Both the position numbers and the translations under genes were made by a program. This document shows positions 1 through 7,871 of a stretch of DNA of 64,000 nt, in pieces; positions within the stretch are counted from its first letter, which is position 1, and each line of letters opens with the position of its first letter. The notes below the pieces were generated by a model. The model made no database searches, was not told the DNA's origin, and saw only the letters and a program-made list of their open reading frames with translations. Origin of the DNA: Alphaproteobacteria bacterium (GTDB lineage Bacteria; Pseudomonadota; Alphaproteobacteria; Ferrovibrionales; Ferrovibrionaceae); NCBI GenBank assembly GCA_017307375.1, contig JAFKFH010000012.1, forward strand, positions 124,001 to 188,000, written 5' to 3'.

Positions 1-517
1 CCAGGCCGAAGACGTGAAAGCGCAGCAGCAGGTAGACGGCGGCGCAGATCGCCACGGCCACGACCAGCACGAAGATGCGGTTGCCGGTCAGCGCCACGTC
101 GCCGAAACGGTAGACCTGATCCATGAACTGGTAGCCGCGCGCCGAGGCGGTGAAGGCGAGCGAGGCGAGGTTCTGCAGGATCACCGAGATGCCGAAGAAC
201 AGGAGCAGCGAGTTGCCCTCCAGCCGCCGCATCAGCTGCGGCGAGGCGAGCAGGCGCCGGAACAGGCCGAGATAGGTCAGCCAGCCGAGCAAGGCGCCGG
301 CCGCGGCGGCCAGTACCAGCCCGACGACCGGGGACAGGCCGAACAGGGTCAGGCCCCAGAAGGCGACATAGGCGCCGATCATCACCAGGTCGCCATGCGC
401 CACGTTGAGCAGGCGCATGGTGCCATAGACCAGGTTCAGGCCGAGGGCGATGAGGGCGTAGAGCGCGCCGGTGATCAGGGCGGCAAACAGCAATTGTCCG
501 GACAACAGCACGTCCAC
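1..517 (-). CDS. livH: Branched-chain amino acid-type ABC transporter permease LivH (partial, 3' end outside window)
   Basis: Inner-membrane permease of a Liv/HAAT-type importer. About 172 N-terminal residues are visible. The sequence after the start runs GQLLFAALITGALYALIALG and then NLVYGTMRLLNVAHGDLVMIGAY, the usual LivH opening with its first two hydrophobic segments and the conserved N-x-AHGD motif. I chose the GTG at 517 because a GGGAGGG ribosome site sits about 8 bases before it; a second in-frame GTG lies at 511. It follows a Liv-type binding-protein gene by 37 bp at the end of the putative N-heterocycle operon, so the transporter probably imports the aromatic substrate or a product rather than leucine. 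LivM, LivG and LivF would be expected beyond position 1. Confidence 0.88.
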   Translation of the reverse strand, partial: MDVLLSGQLLFAALITGALYALIALGLNLVYGTMRLLNVAHGDLVMIGAYVAFWGLTLFGLSPVVGLVLAAAAGALLGWLTYLGLFRRLLASPQLMRRLEGNSLLLFFGISVILQNLASLAFTASARGYQFMDQVYRFGDVALTGNRIFVLVVAVAICAAVYLLLRFHVFGL

Positions 518-554
518 GTCCTATCCCTCCCCCTCGGCCCTGGAATCCTGCCGG

Positions 555-1739
555 TTACCAGCTCGTCTTCGGGCGGTAGGCCGCGGTGGCGATCGAGGCC
601 GGCCAGACCAGCTCGATCTTGTCGCCCTGGACCTGCAGGAAGGCGGTCGGGGTGGCGACGTTCTCGACGCCCTGGAACTTCACCGGCCCGTTGATCGTGT
701 CGAAGGTGGTGGTCGAGATGACCTCGCGCAGCTTTTCCTTGTCGAGGCCGGCCTTGGCCACCGCCTGCTGCAGGATCTCGCAGGAGATGTAGGCCAGCGC
801 GCTGTCGAGATGGTCGGGGATCTCGTTGAACTTCTTGACATAGGCGTCATAGAACGGCTTCGCCTTGGTCCAGTCGGCGCGATAGGGCGACCAGTGCCCG
901 ACCGTGACGATGTTGTTCGCCGAGGCCCCGACGACCTTCTGGTAGAAATCCATCGTCGGCCCGACCAGCACGAAGTCGAACTGGGATTCGATGCCGATCT
1001 CCTTGGCCTGCTTGGCGAACAGGACCGAGTCGGAGGGATAGGACAAGGCGATCGTCGCGTCGGGCTTCGCCTTCTTGACCGCGGTCAGCATCGCGGTCAT
1101 GTCCTTGGTGGTCGGCGGATACTCCTCGTTGACCTTGACCTCGATGCCTTCCTTCTTCAGGGCCGGCAGCAGGAACGTCTTGATCTCCTTGGAGAACGGC
1201 AGGACGCTCGAGAGGATCGCGACCGAGGTGACCTTGTTGGCCTTCATCATCGCGACCAGTTCGGGCGCGATCTTGTCCGGGATGGCCGAGGTCGGGAACC
1301 AGATATAGCCCGGCTTGATGTCGCGCAGCTGGGCCGAGGCGGCCGAGTTGCCGACCATCGGGAACTTGTACTTCTCCAGGACCGGCGCCAGCGCGAAATG
1401 ATGCGGCGTGCCCCAGGGGGCGAGGATCAGGTCGACCTTGTCGTCGGTGATCAGCTTTTCATAGATGCGAACGGCCTGGCCCGGGTTGGACTGGTCGTCG
1501 TACTGCACGAACTCGACCGGCCGCTTGGTGCCGGCGACGTCCAGGCCGCCGGCCGCGTTGACCTGCTCGCGCCACAGTTCGTAGGCGTTCAGCTGCGAAG
1601 GCGCCGCATCGGCGAACAGCCCGGTCTTGGCGATCGAGAAGCCGATCCTGACCGGATCGGCAGCCCAGGCGGCACCGCCGCCGAGGCCGAAGGACGCTGC
1701 TGCCAGCACCGCGCCGGCAATAAGGTGACGCCTGTTCAT
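555..1739 (-). CDS. Periplasmic substrate-binding protein, Liv/HAAT family
   Basis: A 394-residue Peripla_BP_6-type binding protein. Residues 1-26 form an export signal ending AAWA. The mature part begins DPVRIGFSIAKTG, the typical opening of Liv-type binding proteins, and contains the PVEFVQYDDQSNPGQA region of the first lobe. A GGGAGG ribosome site precedes the ATG. It lies 19 bp after the alpha/beta hydrolase gene and just before livH, in one transcription unit with the molybdenum hydroxylase and NicX-like genes. Members of this family bind many ligands, including aromatic acids and amides. From context I infer an aromatic or N-heterocyclic carboxylate, but nothing in the sequence fixes the ligand. 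Confidence 0.88.
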   Translation of the reverse strand: MNRRHLIAGAVLAAASFGLGGGAAWAADPVRIGFSIAKTGLFADAAPSQLNAYELWREQVNAAGGLDVAGTKRPVEFVQYDDQSNPGQAVRIYEKLITDDKVDLILAPWGTPHHFALAPVLEKYKFPMVGNSAASAQLRDIKPGYIWFPTSAIPDKIAPELVAMMKANKVTSVAILSSVLPFSKEIKTFLLPALKKEGIEVKVNEEYPPTTKDMTAMLTAVKKAKPDATIALSYPSDSVLFAKQAKEIGIESQFDFVLVGPTMDFYQKVVGASANNIVTVGHWSPYRADWTKAKPFYDAYVKKFNEIPDHLDSALAYISCEILQQAVAKAGLDKEKLREVISTTTFDTINGPVKFQGVENVATPTAFLQVQGDKIELVWPASIATAAYRPKTSW

Positions 1740-1758
1740 GCAAACCTCCCGTTATGGA

Positions 1759-2565
1759 TTACTGGCGATACTGGTCGACGAAAGCCTTGGCGGCGGGTAG
1801 CCATATGCCCGCGGGGTCGCCCGCGTGATAGCTGGCGCCGAAATGGTCGCAATCGGGCAGGACGAGGCGGTCCACCGCAATGCCGCGGGTGCGCAGCGCC
1901 CCCTCCATCTCGGCCGCCTGGGTCATCAGATGGGGAAAGTCGCGGTCGCCATGGGCGATCAGGAAGGGCGTGCGGTCGGTGATGGTCAGGACCGGGCTGG
2001 CCGCCGTCTCGGTGCCCGGCGCGCCGAGGAAACGCGGACGCATCGCCATGCCTGCCCCGTCGCCGAAGCGGTAGACGCCGGACACCGGCAGGCAACCCTC
2101 GAGCGGGTTGGCGGCAAGGCCGCGGGCGCGCCACCAGCCATCCTGCACCGCCAGCAGCGCGGCGTAGTGCCCCCCCGCCGAATGCCCGCCGGCAAAGAGC
2201 GGCGCCCCGCCGGTCTCGGCCTTAAGCCGCAACAGACCGTCGGCGCAGTCGTCGAAGCCGGCAGGAAAGACGTGCCCCGGTGCCAGGCGATAGCCGAGCG
2301 AGGCGAAGGTGATACCCGCCGCGGTGACGGCAGGCGCCATGAACGCCATCCATTCCTTGTAGCCGTTGGTCCAGCCGCCGCCATGGATGAAGGCCAGCAC
2401 CGGCGCGTCGGCCGCCACCGCCCGCCAGATCGACAGGCGCTGATAGCGATCGGGGCCGTAGGCGATTTCCTGCCCCGGCGGCACACCTGCACCCAGGGCC
2501 ATGACGCGGTCGTGATAGGCCTGCCCCACGGCCGAGAACGGTTCTTGCGGCGGATAGTCCATCAT
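1759..2565 (-). CDS. Alpha/beta hydrolase, arylformamidase/esterase-like
   Basis: A 268-residue soluble alpha/beta hydrolase. The oxyanion-hole motif HGGGW is at 61-65, the nucleophile elbow GHSAGG at 127-132 (Ser129), a candidate acid Asp207 in HGDRD, and His241 in DCDHFG. This HGGGW plus GHSAGG combination is typical of the hormone-sensitive-lipase/kynurenine-formamidase branch. The start ATG at 2565 overlaps the stop of the molybdenum hydroxylase gene (ATGA), so the two are translationally coupled. In nicotinate degradation the product of NicX, N-formylmaleamate, is deformylated by NicD, an alpha/beta hydrolase of a different branch (GHSMG). I infer this enzyme may play the deformylase role here. 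An ordinary ester hydrolase remains possible. Confidence 0.8.
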   Translation of the reverse strand: MMDYPPQEPFSAVGQAYHDRVMALGAGVPPGQEIAYGPDRYQRLSIWRAVAADAPVLAFIHGGGWTNGYKEWMAFMAPAVTAAGITFASLGYRLAPGHVFPAGFDDCADGLLRLKAETGGAPLFAGGHSAGGHYAALLAVQDGWWRARGLAANPLEGCLPVSGVYRFGDGAGMAMRPRFLGAPGTETAASPVLTITDRTPFLIAHGDRDFPHLMTQAAEMEGALRTRGIAVDRLVLPDCDHFGASYHAGDPAGIWLPAAKAFVDQYRQ

Positions 2566-4883
2566 GCCGCGGCCTCCGCCTCGATCAGCCCATCCAGCAC
2601 GCGTTCCGAGGTCAGCGGCAGGTGGTGGTGGCGATGGCCCGTGCCGGCCGCGACCGCGTTGGCGATGGCCGACGGGATGACGTTGATGCCGATTTCGCCA
2701 GCGCCCTTGGCGCCGAACGGCCCGTCCGGCTCCGGTGCCTCGACGATGATCGAGTGGATCGCATAGGGCGCGTCGCGGCTGGTCGGCACCTTGTAGTCCA
2801 TCAGCGACGGGTTGGCGAGCCGCGGGCCATCCCACACCATCTCCTCGAACAGGGCGAGGCCCATGCCCTGGACGAAGGCGCCTTCGAGCTGGACTTCGAC
2901 CAGCTGCGGATTGATCGCGCGCCCGACATCGGCGGCCGACCAGGCCTCGACCACCCGGGTCTTCCCGGTGACCTCGTCGATCTCGACCTCGACGACCACG
3001 GCGCCGAACGAGAACACGCCGATCCGCGCGAACGGCAGGCCGATGGCCACCGCCCGCTTCGGGTCGTGGGTCATCTGGTCGAAGACCAGCGTGTGCTCGC
3101 CAACAATCGGACCGCCGACAGCCCAATGGGCGCGCCCCGAAATCGCGGCGAACGAGACTTCCGCCCCCGGTACGCCGACGATGCCGACGCGGCCGCCCGC
3201 GCGCAGTTCCAGGTCGCCGACACCGCATTCCAGCATTTCCGAGGCATGCTGCTTCAGCTTGGCTTCGACCGCCCGGGCGGCACCGACGACGGCGCGCCCG
3301 GCGGTATAGGTGACGCGGCTGGCGGTGGTGCCCCAGTTATAGGGCGATCCGTCGGTATCCGGGCTTGCCACCGAGACCTTGTCGACCGGCAGTTGCAGCG
3401 CCTCGGCGCAGATCTGGGTCAGAACCGTGTCCGACCCCTGGCCGATGTCGGTGGCGCCGGTATTGAGCACCACGGTGCCATCCTCCAGCACGCGCACGAT
3501 CGCGCCGGTGCCGAGCAGGCCGGAGATATGCGCGGTAACCGACATGCCCAGCGCCCGGCGCTTGGTGCCATGCCTGGTCGCCTTGGGCCGGTCGCGCCAG
3601 CCGGACGCCTTCTCGACCGCGTCGATGCAGGCGGCAAGGCCGTTGGAGGCGACCTGCTGGCCGACGAACCAGGCGTCGCCTTCGCGCAGCATGTTGCGCC
3701 GGCGCATCTCGATCGGGTCGATCCCCAGCCGCCCGGCGATCTCGTCGATCTGCTGCTCGCCGGCGAACGAGACCTGCGGCTGGCCGAAGCCGCGGAAGGC
3801 ACCGAAGCGCAGCTTGTTCGTGTAGACCAGTTGGCCATGCGCCCGGCGATGCGGAATGCGATAGGGGCCAGGCGACATCAGCAGGCTGTAGCCGAGCACC
3901 CCGGGGCTGTCGTCGGCGAAGGCACCGCAGTCCAGCAGCACCTCGATCTCGCGCGCGACCAGCGTGCCGTCCTTCTTCGCCCCGGTCTTCATCCGGATCC
4001 TGAACGGATGGCGGGCGCGGACGATCTCGAAATCCTCCTCGCGCGTCAGGATCATCCGGACGTTGCGCCGGCATTTCAGCGCCAGCGCGACCACGATCGG
4101 CTGGATATGCGCTTCCATCTTGTTGCCGAACCCGCCGCCCACCCGCGGGGTCAGGCAGCGCAGTTTGGTCATCGGCAGGTTCAGCGATTCACAGACATTG
4201 GCCTGGACGCGGAACACCGACTGGTTGGCCGACCACAGCGTGATGCGGCCGCCCGCCTCGTACTCGGCCAGCGCCCCGCAAGGCTCGATCGCGACATGGG
4301 CCTGGGCCTGGGTGGTGTACTCGCCCTCGACGATCACGTCGCATTCGGTCCAGGCCCGGTCGACGTCGCCTTCCTCGAACCGGGTGCGCGAGGCAACGTT
4401 GCCGCCCGAGCCGGCATCGAACACCTTGACGTAGTCGGCCAGGTGCTCATGCAGGATCGGCGCGCCGGCGGCCAGGCCGTCTTCAGGCGACAGCACGGCC
4501 GGCAATTCGTCGTAATCGACCTCGATCAGCCGGCAGGCGGCGCGCGCCTGCGCCTCGGTCTCGGCCGCCACGGCCGCGACCGGCTCGCCGACATAGAGCA
4601 CCTTGCCCTTGGCCAGCGCATGTTCGTCCTTGATGAAGGCGCCCATCCGGCCGTCGGGCACGTCGTCGCCGGTCAGCACCGCGACGACGCCCGGCGCCGC
4701 CAGCGCCTTGGACACATCGTAACCGCGGATCCGCGCATGCGGCACCGGGCTGCCCAGGATCGCGGCATGCAGCACGTTGGCGCGCTGCAGGTCGGCGATG
4801 TAGCGGGCCTCGCCCAGCACCTTTTCCTGGTTCTCGAACTTCGGGATCGACAGCCCGACCGCGATACCCTTGGGATCGGTCAT
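2562..4883 (-). CDS. Molybdenum hydroxylase large subunit (xanthine dehydrogenase-type)
   Basis: A 773-residue molybdopterin-binding catalytic subunit of the xanthine oxidase family. Visible motifs are AHVAIEPCG (about 195-203), VGGGFGNK (248-255), the substrate-channel loop GAFRGFGQPQ (361-370) and the catalytic Glu730 in GAKGAGE. The GAFRGFG loop is the xanthine dehydrogenase/N-heterocycle type; the AYxCSFR loop of true CO dehydrogenases is absent. The start MTDPKG at 4883 overlaps the stop of the iron-sulfur gene (ATGA); the frame stays open upstream but without family similarity. It acts with the 2Fe-2S and FAD subunits encoded just upstream. In this operon it probably hydroxylates an N-heteroaromatic ring ahead of NicX-type cleavage. 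The substrate is unknown. Confidence 0.92.
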   Translation of the reverse strand: MTDPKGIAVGLSIPKFENQEKVLGEARYIADLQRANVLHAAILGSPVPHARIRGYDVSKALAAPGVVAVLTGDDVPDGRMGAFIKDEHALAKGKVLYVGEPVAAVAAETEAQARAACRLIEVDYDELPAVLSPEDGLAAGAPILHEHLADYVKVFDAGSGGNVASRTRFEEGDVDRAWTECDVIVEGEYTTQAQAHVAIEPCGALAEYEAGGRITLWSANQSVFRVQANVCESLNLPMTKLRCLTPRVGGGFGNKMEAHIQPIVVALALKCRRNVRMILTREEDFEIVRARHPFRIRMKTGAKKDGTLVAREIEVLLDCGAFADDSPGVLGYSLLMSPGPYRIPHRRAHGQLVYTNKLRFGAFRGFGQPQVSFAGEQQIDEIAGRLGIDPIEMRRRNMLREGDAWFVGQQVASNGLAACIDAVEKASGWRDRPKATRHGTKRRALGMSVTAHISGLLGTGAIVRVLEDGTVVLNTGATDIGQGSDTVLTQICAEALQLPVDKVSVASPDTDGSPYNWGTTASRVTYTAGRAVVGAARAVEAKLKQHASEMLECGVGDLELRAGGRVGIVGVPGAEVSFAAISGRAHWAVGGPIVGEHTLVFDQMTHDPKRAVAIGLPFARIGVFSFGAVVVEVEIDEVTGKTRVVEAWSAADVGRAINPQLVEVQLEGAFVQGMGLALFEEMVWDGPRLANPSLMDYKVPTSRDAPYAIHSIIVEAPEPDGPFGAKGAGEIGINVIPSAIANAVAAGTGHRHHHLPLTSERVLDGLIEAEAAA

Positions 4884-5359
4884 TGCGCCAACTCCTCGGC
4901 GGCGGCGAGCACCGCGTCGATGATCTTGCGATAGCCGGTGCAGCGGCAGATGTTGCCGGACAGGGCGGCCTGCACCGCCTCGGCATCGGGGCGTGGCTGA
5001 TCCTGCAGCAGGCGGCGCGCCGAAATCAGCATGCCCGGGGTGCAGAAGCCGCATTGCACCGCGCCACGCACGACGAACTGCCGCTGCAGCACCGCCATCA
5101 CCGGATCGCGGCCTGTGCCTTCGATGGTCACGATCTCGTGGCCTTCGCAGGCGGCGGCGAGCGACAGGCAGCCGCGCACCGGCCAGCCATCGACCTCGAC
5201 CGTGCAGGAACCGCAGACCCCCTGGTTGCAGCCGCGCTTGGCCCCGGTCAGGCCGAGCTGGTCGCGCAGGACGGTCAGCAGCGTGTCGGAGCCTTCGGCC
5301 GAGACGCGGCGGCGCGCACCATTGACCTGGAGCAGAAGATCCTGGCGATCGTCGATCAT
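4880..5359 (-). CDS. Molybdenum hydroxylase [2Fe-2S] subunit
   Basis: A 159-residue electron-transfer subunit with two iron-sulfur clusters. The plant-ferredoxin-type cluster is held by Cys44, Cys49, Cys52 and Cys64 (GCNQGVCGSC motif). The second, alpha-helical cluster is held by Cys103, Cys106, Cys138 and Cys140 (QCGFCTPG and NICRCTGY). All eight ligands are intact and the length is normal for the family. It shuttles electrons from the molybdenum centre to the FAD subunit. Both ends overlap neighbouring genes by ATGA, which implies strict co-translation of the three subunits. Confidence 0.95.
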   Translation of the reverse strand: MIDDRQDLLLQVNGARRRVSAEGSDTLLTVLRDQLGLTGAKRGCNQGVCGSCTVEVDGWPVRGCLSLAAACEGHEIVTIEGTGRDPVMAVLQRQFVVRGAVQCGFCTPGMLISARRLLQDQPRPDAEAVQAALSGNICRCTGYRKIIDAVLAAAEELAQ

Positions 5360-6201
5360 GCCGCCTCCCGCGTGTCGAGCAGTTCGGAAATGGCGGCCTG
5401 CAGCAGCCGCGGAATCAGGCGACGACGATAGTCGGCGCTGCCGCGCACGTCGTCGACCGGATCGGCCGCGGCCGCGAGCAGCGCGGCAGCCTCGGCAACC
5501 GCGTCATGATCGGCCAGCCGCCCGGCCAGTACCGCCTCGGCCGCATCCGAGCGCAGCGGCACCGGGCCGCAGGCGCCGACCGCGACGCGCGCCCCGGCCC
5601 CGTCCAGCACCAGGGCCAGCGAGGCGATCGCGTAATCCCCGGACGTGCGGGCATGCTTGCGATAGATCGACGGCTGCGTGCCGGCCGGGGGCAGATGGAT
5701 CGCGGTGACCATCTCGCCCGGCTCGATCGCGGTCGTGTACCAGTCGACGAAGAATTCGCGCGCGGCCAGGCGACGGGTCGCTGCGGCCGAAGCCAGCTCG
5801 ATCTCGGCATCGGCCGCGACCAGCGCCGGCGGATAGTCGGCGGCCGGATCGAAAAAGGCGATCGACCCGCCCATCGTGCCCATGTTGCGCACCACCGCAT
5901 TGGCGATGACCGAGGCTGCCTGCCGGACCACTGCATGGCCTCCGGCCAGGCGCATGTCGGCGGCGGTTTCGCGATGTCTGGTCATGGCGCCGATCCGCAC
6001 CCGGCCATCGTCGGCAACGGTGATGCCGCGCAGTTCGGCGATACCGTCGAGCGCCACCAGCACGCCGGGCTCGGCAAGGCCGGCATTCATCATCGCCACC
6101 AGCGTCGCGCCACCGGCAAGGCAGCGCGCGTCGGGTTCCTCGGCCAGCACGGCCAGGGCCGCGTCGAGCGTTGCCGGGCGGACCAGCCGCGGGCCGGTCA
6201 C
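5356..6201 (-). CDS. Molybdenum hydroxylase FAD-binding subunit
   Basis: A 281-residue subunit of the CoxM/XdhB type. The FAD-binding motifs are AGGATLVAMM near residue 30 and NMGTMGGS near residue 110, followed by the C-terminal CO-dehydrogenase flavoprotein domain. It takes electrons from the 2Fe-2S subunit and passes them to an acceptor. It overlaps the CoxG-like gene upstream and the iron-sulfur gene downstream by 4 bp each. The presence of an FAD subunit separates this enzyme from two-component nicotinate hydroxylases such as NicAB, which use cytochromes instead. Confidence 0.93.
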   Translation of the reverse strand: MTGPRLVRPATLDAALAVLAEEPDARCLAGGATLVAMMNAGLAEPGVLVALDGIAELRGITVADDGRVRIGAMTRHRETAADMRLAGGHAVVRQAASVIANAVVRNMGTMGGSIAFFDPAADYPPALVAADAEIELASAAATRRLAAREFFVDWYTTAIEPGEMVTAIHLPPAGTQPSIYRKHARTSGDYAIASLALVLDGAGARVAVGACGPVPLRSDAAEAVLAGRLADHDAVAEAAALLAAAADPVDDVRGSADYRRRLIPRLLQAAISELLDTREAA

Positions 6202-6656
6202 GACGCCGTCTCCATCTCGACCTTGGCGCGGAAGTTGCGCACGAATTCTTCCGACAGGCTCTGCGCCTTCTTCTTCATCACACCGAGGCCGAACTTGCCG
6301 AGACGCCCGGTGACCGAAACCTCCGAGGCGTAGACGACTTCGGTCGCGCCGTCCTCCGTCGCCTTCAGCTCCAGGCGGTTTTCGGCCGAGACGACGCTCG
6401 CCCGTGTCCCCTCGTCACCCCGGGTCACCGAGACGACACGCTCCGGCGGCACCTCCTCGGTCACCTCGACGACCAGGTCGAAGCGCGCCGAGATCGGGCC
6501 GACCGCGACCTTGACGCGGGCCTTGTAGGTCTTCGGGTCGACGACCTCGATGGCTTCGCAGCCGGGAATGCAGCCGGCCATCAGCCCGGCATCGGTAATC
6601 TTTTCCCAGACGCGCGCCTGCGGGGCGGCGATGGTGAAACTGCCTTCGATCAGCAT
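6198..6656 (-). CDS. CoxG-like SRPBCC protein (carbon monoxide dehydrogenase subunit G family)
   Basis: A 152-residue protein of the SRPBCC/START-like fold. It opens MLIEGSFTIAAPQARVWEKI and contains the CIPGCEAIE segment typical of CoxG. CoxG proteins occur with molybdenum hydroxylases and help to anchor or mature them; they are not catalytic subunits. The C-terminal hydrophobic anchor seen in long CoxG proteins is absent, so this is the short soluble form. It sits between the nicX-like gene (30 bp gap) and the FAD subunit gene (4 bp overlap). Because the large subunit is not a CO dehydrogenase, I infer an accessory role for an N-heterocycle hydroxylase. Confidence 0.88.
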   Translation of the reverse strand: MLIEGSFTIAAPQARVWEKITDAGLMAGCIPGCEAIEVVDPKTYKARVKVAVGPISARFDLVVEVTEEVPPERVVSVTRGDEGTRASVVSAENRLELKATEDGATEVVYASEVSVTGRLGKFGLGVMKKKAQSLSEEFVRNFRAKVEMETAS

Positions 6657-6686
6657 GGCCTGGCTCCTCCGGCTGGGCCCCGCCGC

Positions 6687-7766
6687 TCAGCGCGGCACGC
6701 GCTTGACGATCATCTTGGGGTCGACGATCCGGCCGGCCTCGACCACGACATTGCCATCGAGGGCGATGGTGCAGTCGCGCATCGGCACGTCATAGTGGCC
6801 GCGCGTCTTGCGCGTGCCGCCGCCTTGCGTGTTCGGACCGGTCGAGAACAGGAAGTTGCCGGGGAACGAACGGGACGCGGCCCGGCTGCGTTCGGGCGCG
6901 TCGCCGTAGAGGGCGAGCGAGTCCCAGCGGCATTGCGGGTTCAGCCCCCAGCCGGCATGCGACACGGCATAGGGATCGCGATCGCCTTCGAATTCCTCAC
7001 CCTCGCGCAGCCACTCGCGCATCAGCGTGGCATCGAGGCCGCCTTCGATCCGGGTGATATGCCCGCCTTCGATCTCCAGCCGGACCTCGTCCTGCACATA
7101 GCGGCAGTAAGGCAGGATGATGATGTCGCCGGGCTGGAAGACGACGCGGCCGCGGGCCGAGCCTTCGTTCGGGAAGGTGTGCAGAAGGCCGACGCCCCAA
7201 TGGTCGAACCGGCCGGGCTCGTCGGCCATGCCGTACTGGCTCATCACCGGGTATTCGCCGCATTCATAGGTCAGGTCGGTACCGGCCTTCGAGGTGACGC
7301 GGACCGACTTGGTCTTTTCGTAAAGGGCATGGGCGTGCAGCACCGCTTCCTTCAGGCCGGGGGGCGACTGCAACTGCTCCAGATCGTCAGGCGCGTCGAT
7401 GATCATCTGCACCCGCACCTTGTTGTTCATCACCTGCTTGAGCCAGGCGGAGAACAGCGGCACGTGGAAGATCAGGACCATGTCGCAGGCCATCAGTGCG
7501 TCGAGCGTGCCCTTGCACTTGCCGATCGTCGGCACGCCGACCTTGGTCCAGCCGGGAATGGCGTTGACGCACATCTCGTAGATGTCGGCGCCGAGTTCGT
7601 CGGCGGCGGCGAAGGCCGACTGGATGTAGTCGCGGCGGGTGCCGAGGTCGGAGACGATGGCGATGGTCTCGCCCGGCTTGATCTTGCAGAGCTGGAATTG
7701 CTGGCGGAACAGCTGGGTCAGCTTGCCCGGATTCACTTCCTGACTGCGAACGGCGGCGTGCAGCAT
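6687..7766 (-). CDS. NicX-like 2,5-dihydroxypyridine 5,6-dioxygenase
   Basis: A 359-residue non-haem iron ring-cleaving enzyme of the NicX (M29 aminopeptidase-like fold) family. The C-terminal half matches NicX closely: ADEPGRFDHW, SHAGWGLNP, GNFLFSTGPNT and the HYDVPMRDC segment. By comparison with Pseudomonas NicX as I recall it, the iron ligands would be His270, Ser308 and Asp326, with Glu183 and His189 at the substrate pocket; all five are present. NicX opens 2,5-dihydroxypyridine to N-formylmaleamate. This is the first gene of a seven-gene or longer operon, behind an operator-bearing promoter, with AGGGAGAAGG upstream of the ATG. The N-terminal half is more divergent than the C-terminal half, so a related dihydroxylated N-heterocycle could be the real substrate. 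Confidence 0.85.
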   Translation of the reverse strand: MLHAAVRSQEVNPGKLTQLFRQQFQLCKIKPGETIAIVSDLGTRRDYIQSAFAAADELGADIYEMCVNAIPGWTKVGVPTIGKCKGTLDALMACDMVLIFHVPLFSAWLKQVMNNKVRVQMIIDAPDDLEQLQSPPGLKEAVLHAHALYEKTKSVRVTSKAGTDLTYECGEYPVMSQYGMADEPGRFDHWGVGLLHTFPNEGSARGRVVFQPGDIIILPYCRYVQDEVRLEIEGGHITRIEGGLDATLMREWLREGEEFEGDRDPYAVSHAGWGLNPQCRWDSLALYGDAPERSRAASRSFPGNFLFSTGPNTQGGGTRKTRGHYDVPMRDCTIALDGNVVVEAGRIVDPKMIVKRVPR

Positions 7767-7810
7767 TGCCTTCTCCCTGCCTGTTCCCTGTTGCGTTGCG
7801 CGTTAAACAG

Positions 7811-7839
7811 ATTAAAACCGAACGATCTTCGTTTTTCAA
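7811..7839 (-). promoter_or_regulatory. Sigma70-like promoter of the nicX-like operon
   Basis: On the minus strand TTGAAA (7839-7834) is followed by a 17-bp spacer and TTTAAT (7816-7811), close to the housekeeping consensus and about 45 bp before the nicX-like ATG. The 17-bp spacer (7833-7817) is exactly one copy of the ACCGAA-N5-TTCGTT repeat described in the next entry, so a bound repressor would block RNA polymerase directly. The call rests on sequence alone. Confidence 0.6.
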
Positions 7840-7857
7840 TACCGAATTTCATTCGTT
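7817..7857. promoter_or_regulatory. Tandem 17-bp operator repeats between nicX-like and tetR genes
   Basis: Two direct copies of the near-palindrome ACCGAA-N5-TTCGTT lie at 7817-7833 and 7841-7857, offset by 24 bp. Both 6-base half-sites are identical in the two copies and only the 5-base centre differs (CGATC and TTTCA). The first fills the spacer of the nicX-like promoter; the second abuts the start region of the divergent tetR gene, with GTTATA at its edge as a possible -10 box. This layout is what an autoregulated TetR repressor controlling both directions would need. Confidence 0.7.
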
Positions 7858-7871
7858 ATAGGAAAAAACCG

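Noticed and set aside
1759-2565. Direct assignment of the hydrolase as NicD
   Set aside because: NicD has a GHSMG-type elbow in a different alpha/beta hydrolase branch; this protein has HGGGW and GHSAGG. Only a functional analogy is proposed.
2562-4883. Annotation as CO dehydrogenase large subunit because of the neighbouring CoxG-like gene
   Set aside because: The active-site loop is GAFRGFG and not AYxCSFR, and the NicX-like neighbour points to an N-heteroaromatic substrate.
2622-4934. A 770-codon plus-strand open frame opposite the molybdenum hydroxylase
   Set aside because: Antisense shadow; the minus strand has all catalytic motifs and coupled starts, and the plus-strand translation shows none.
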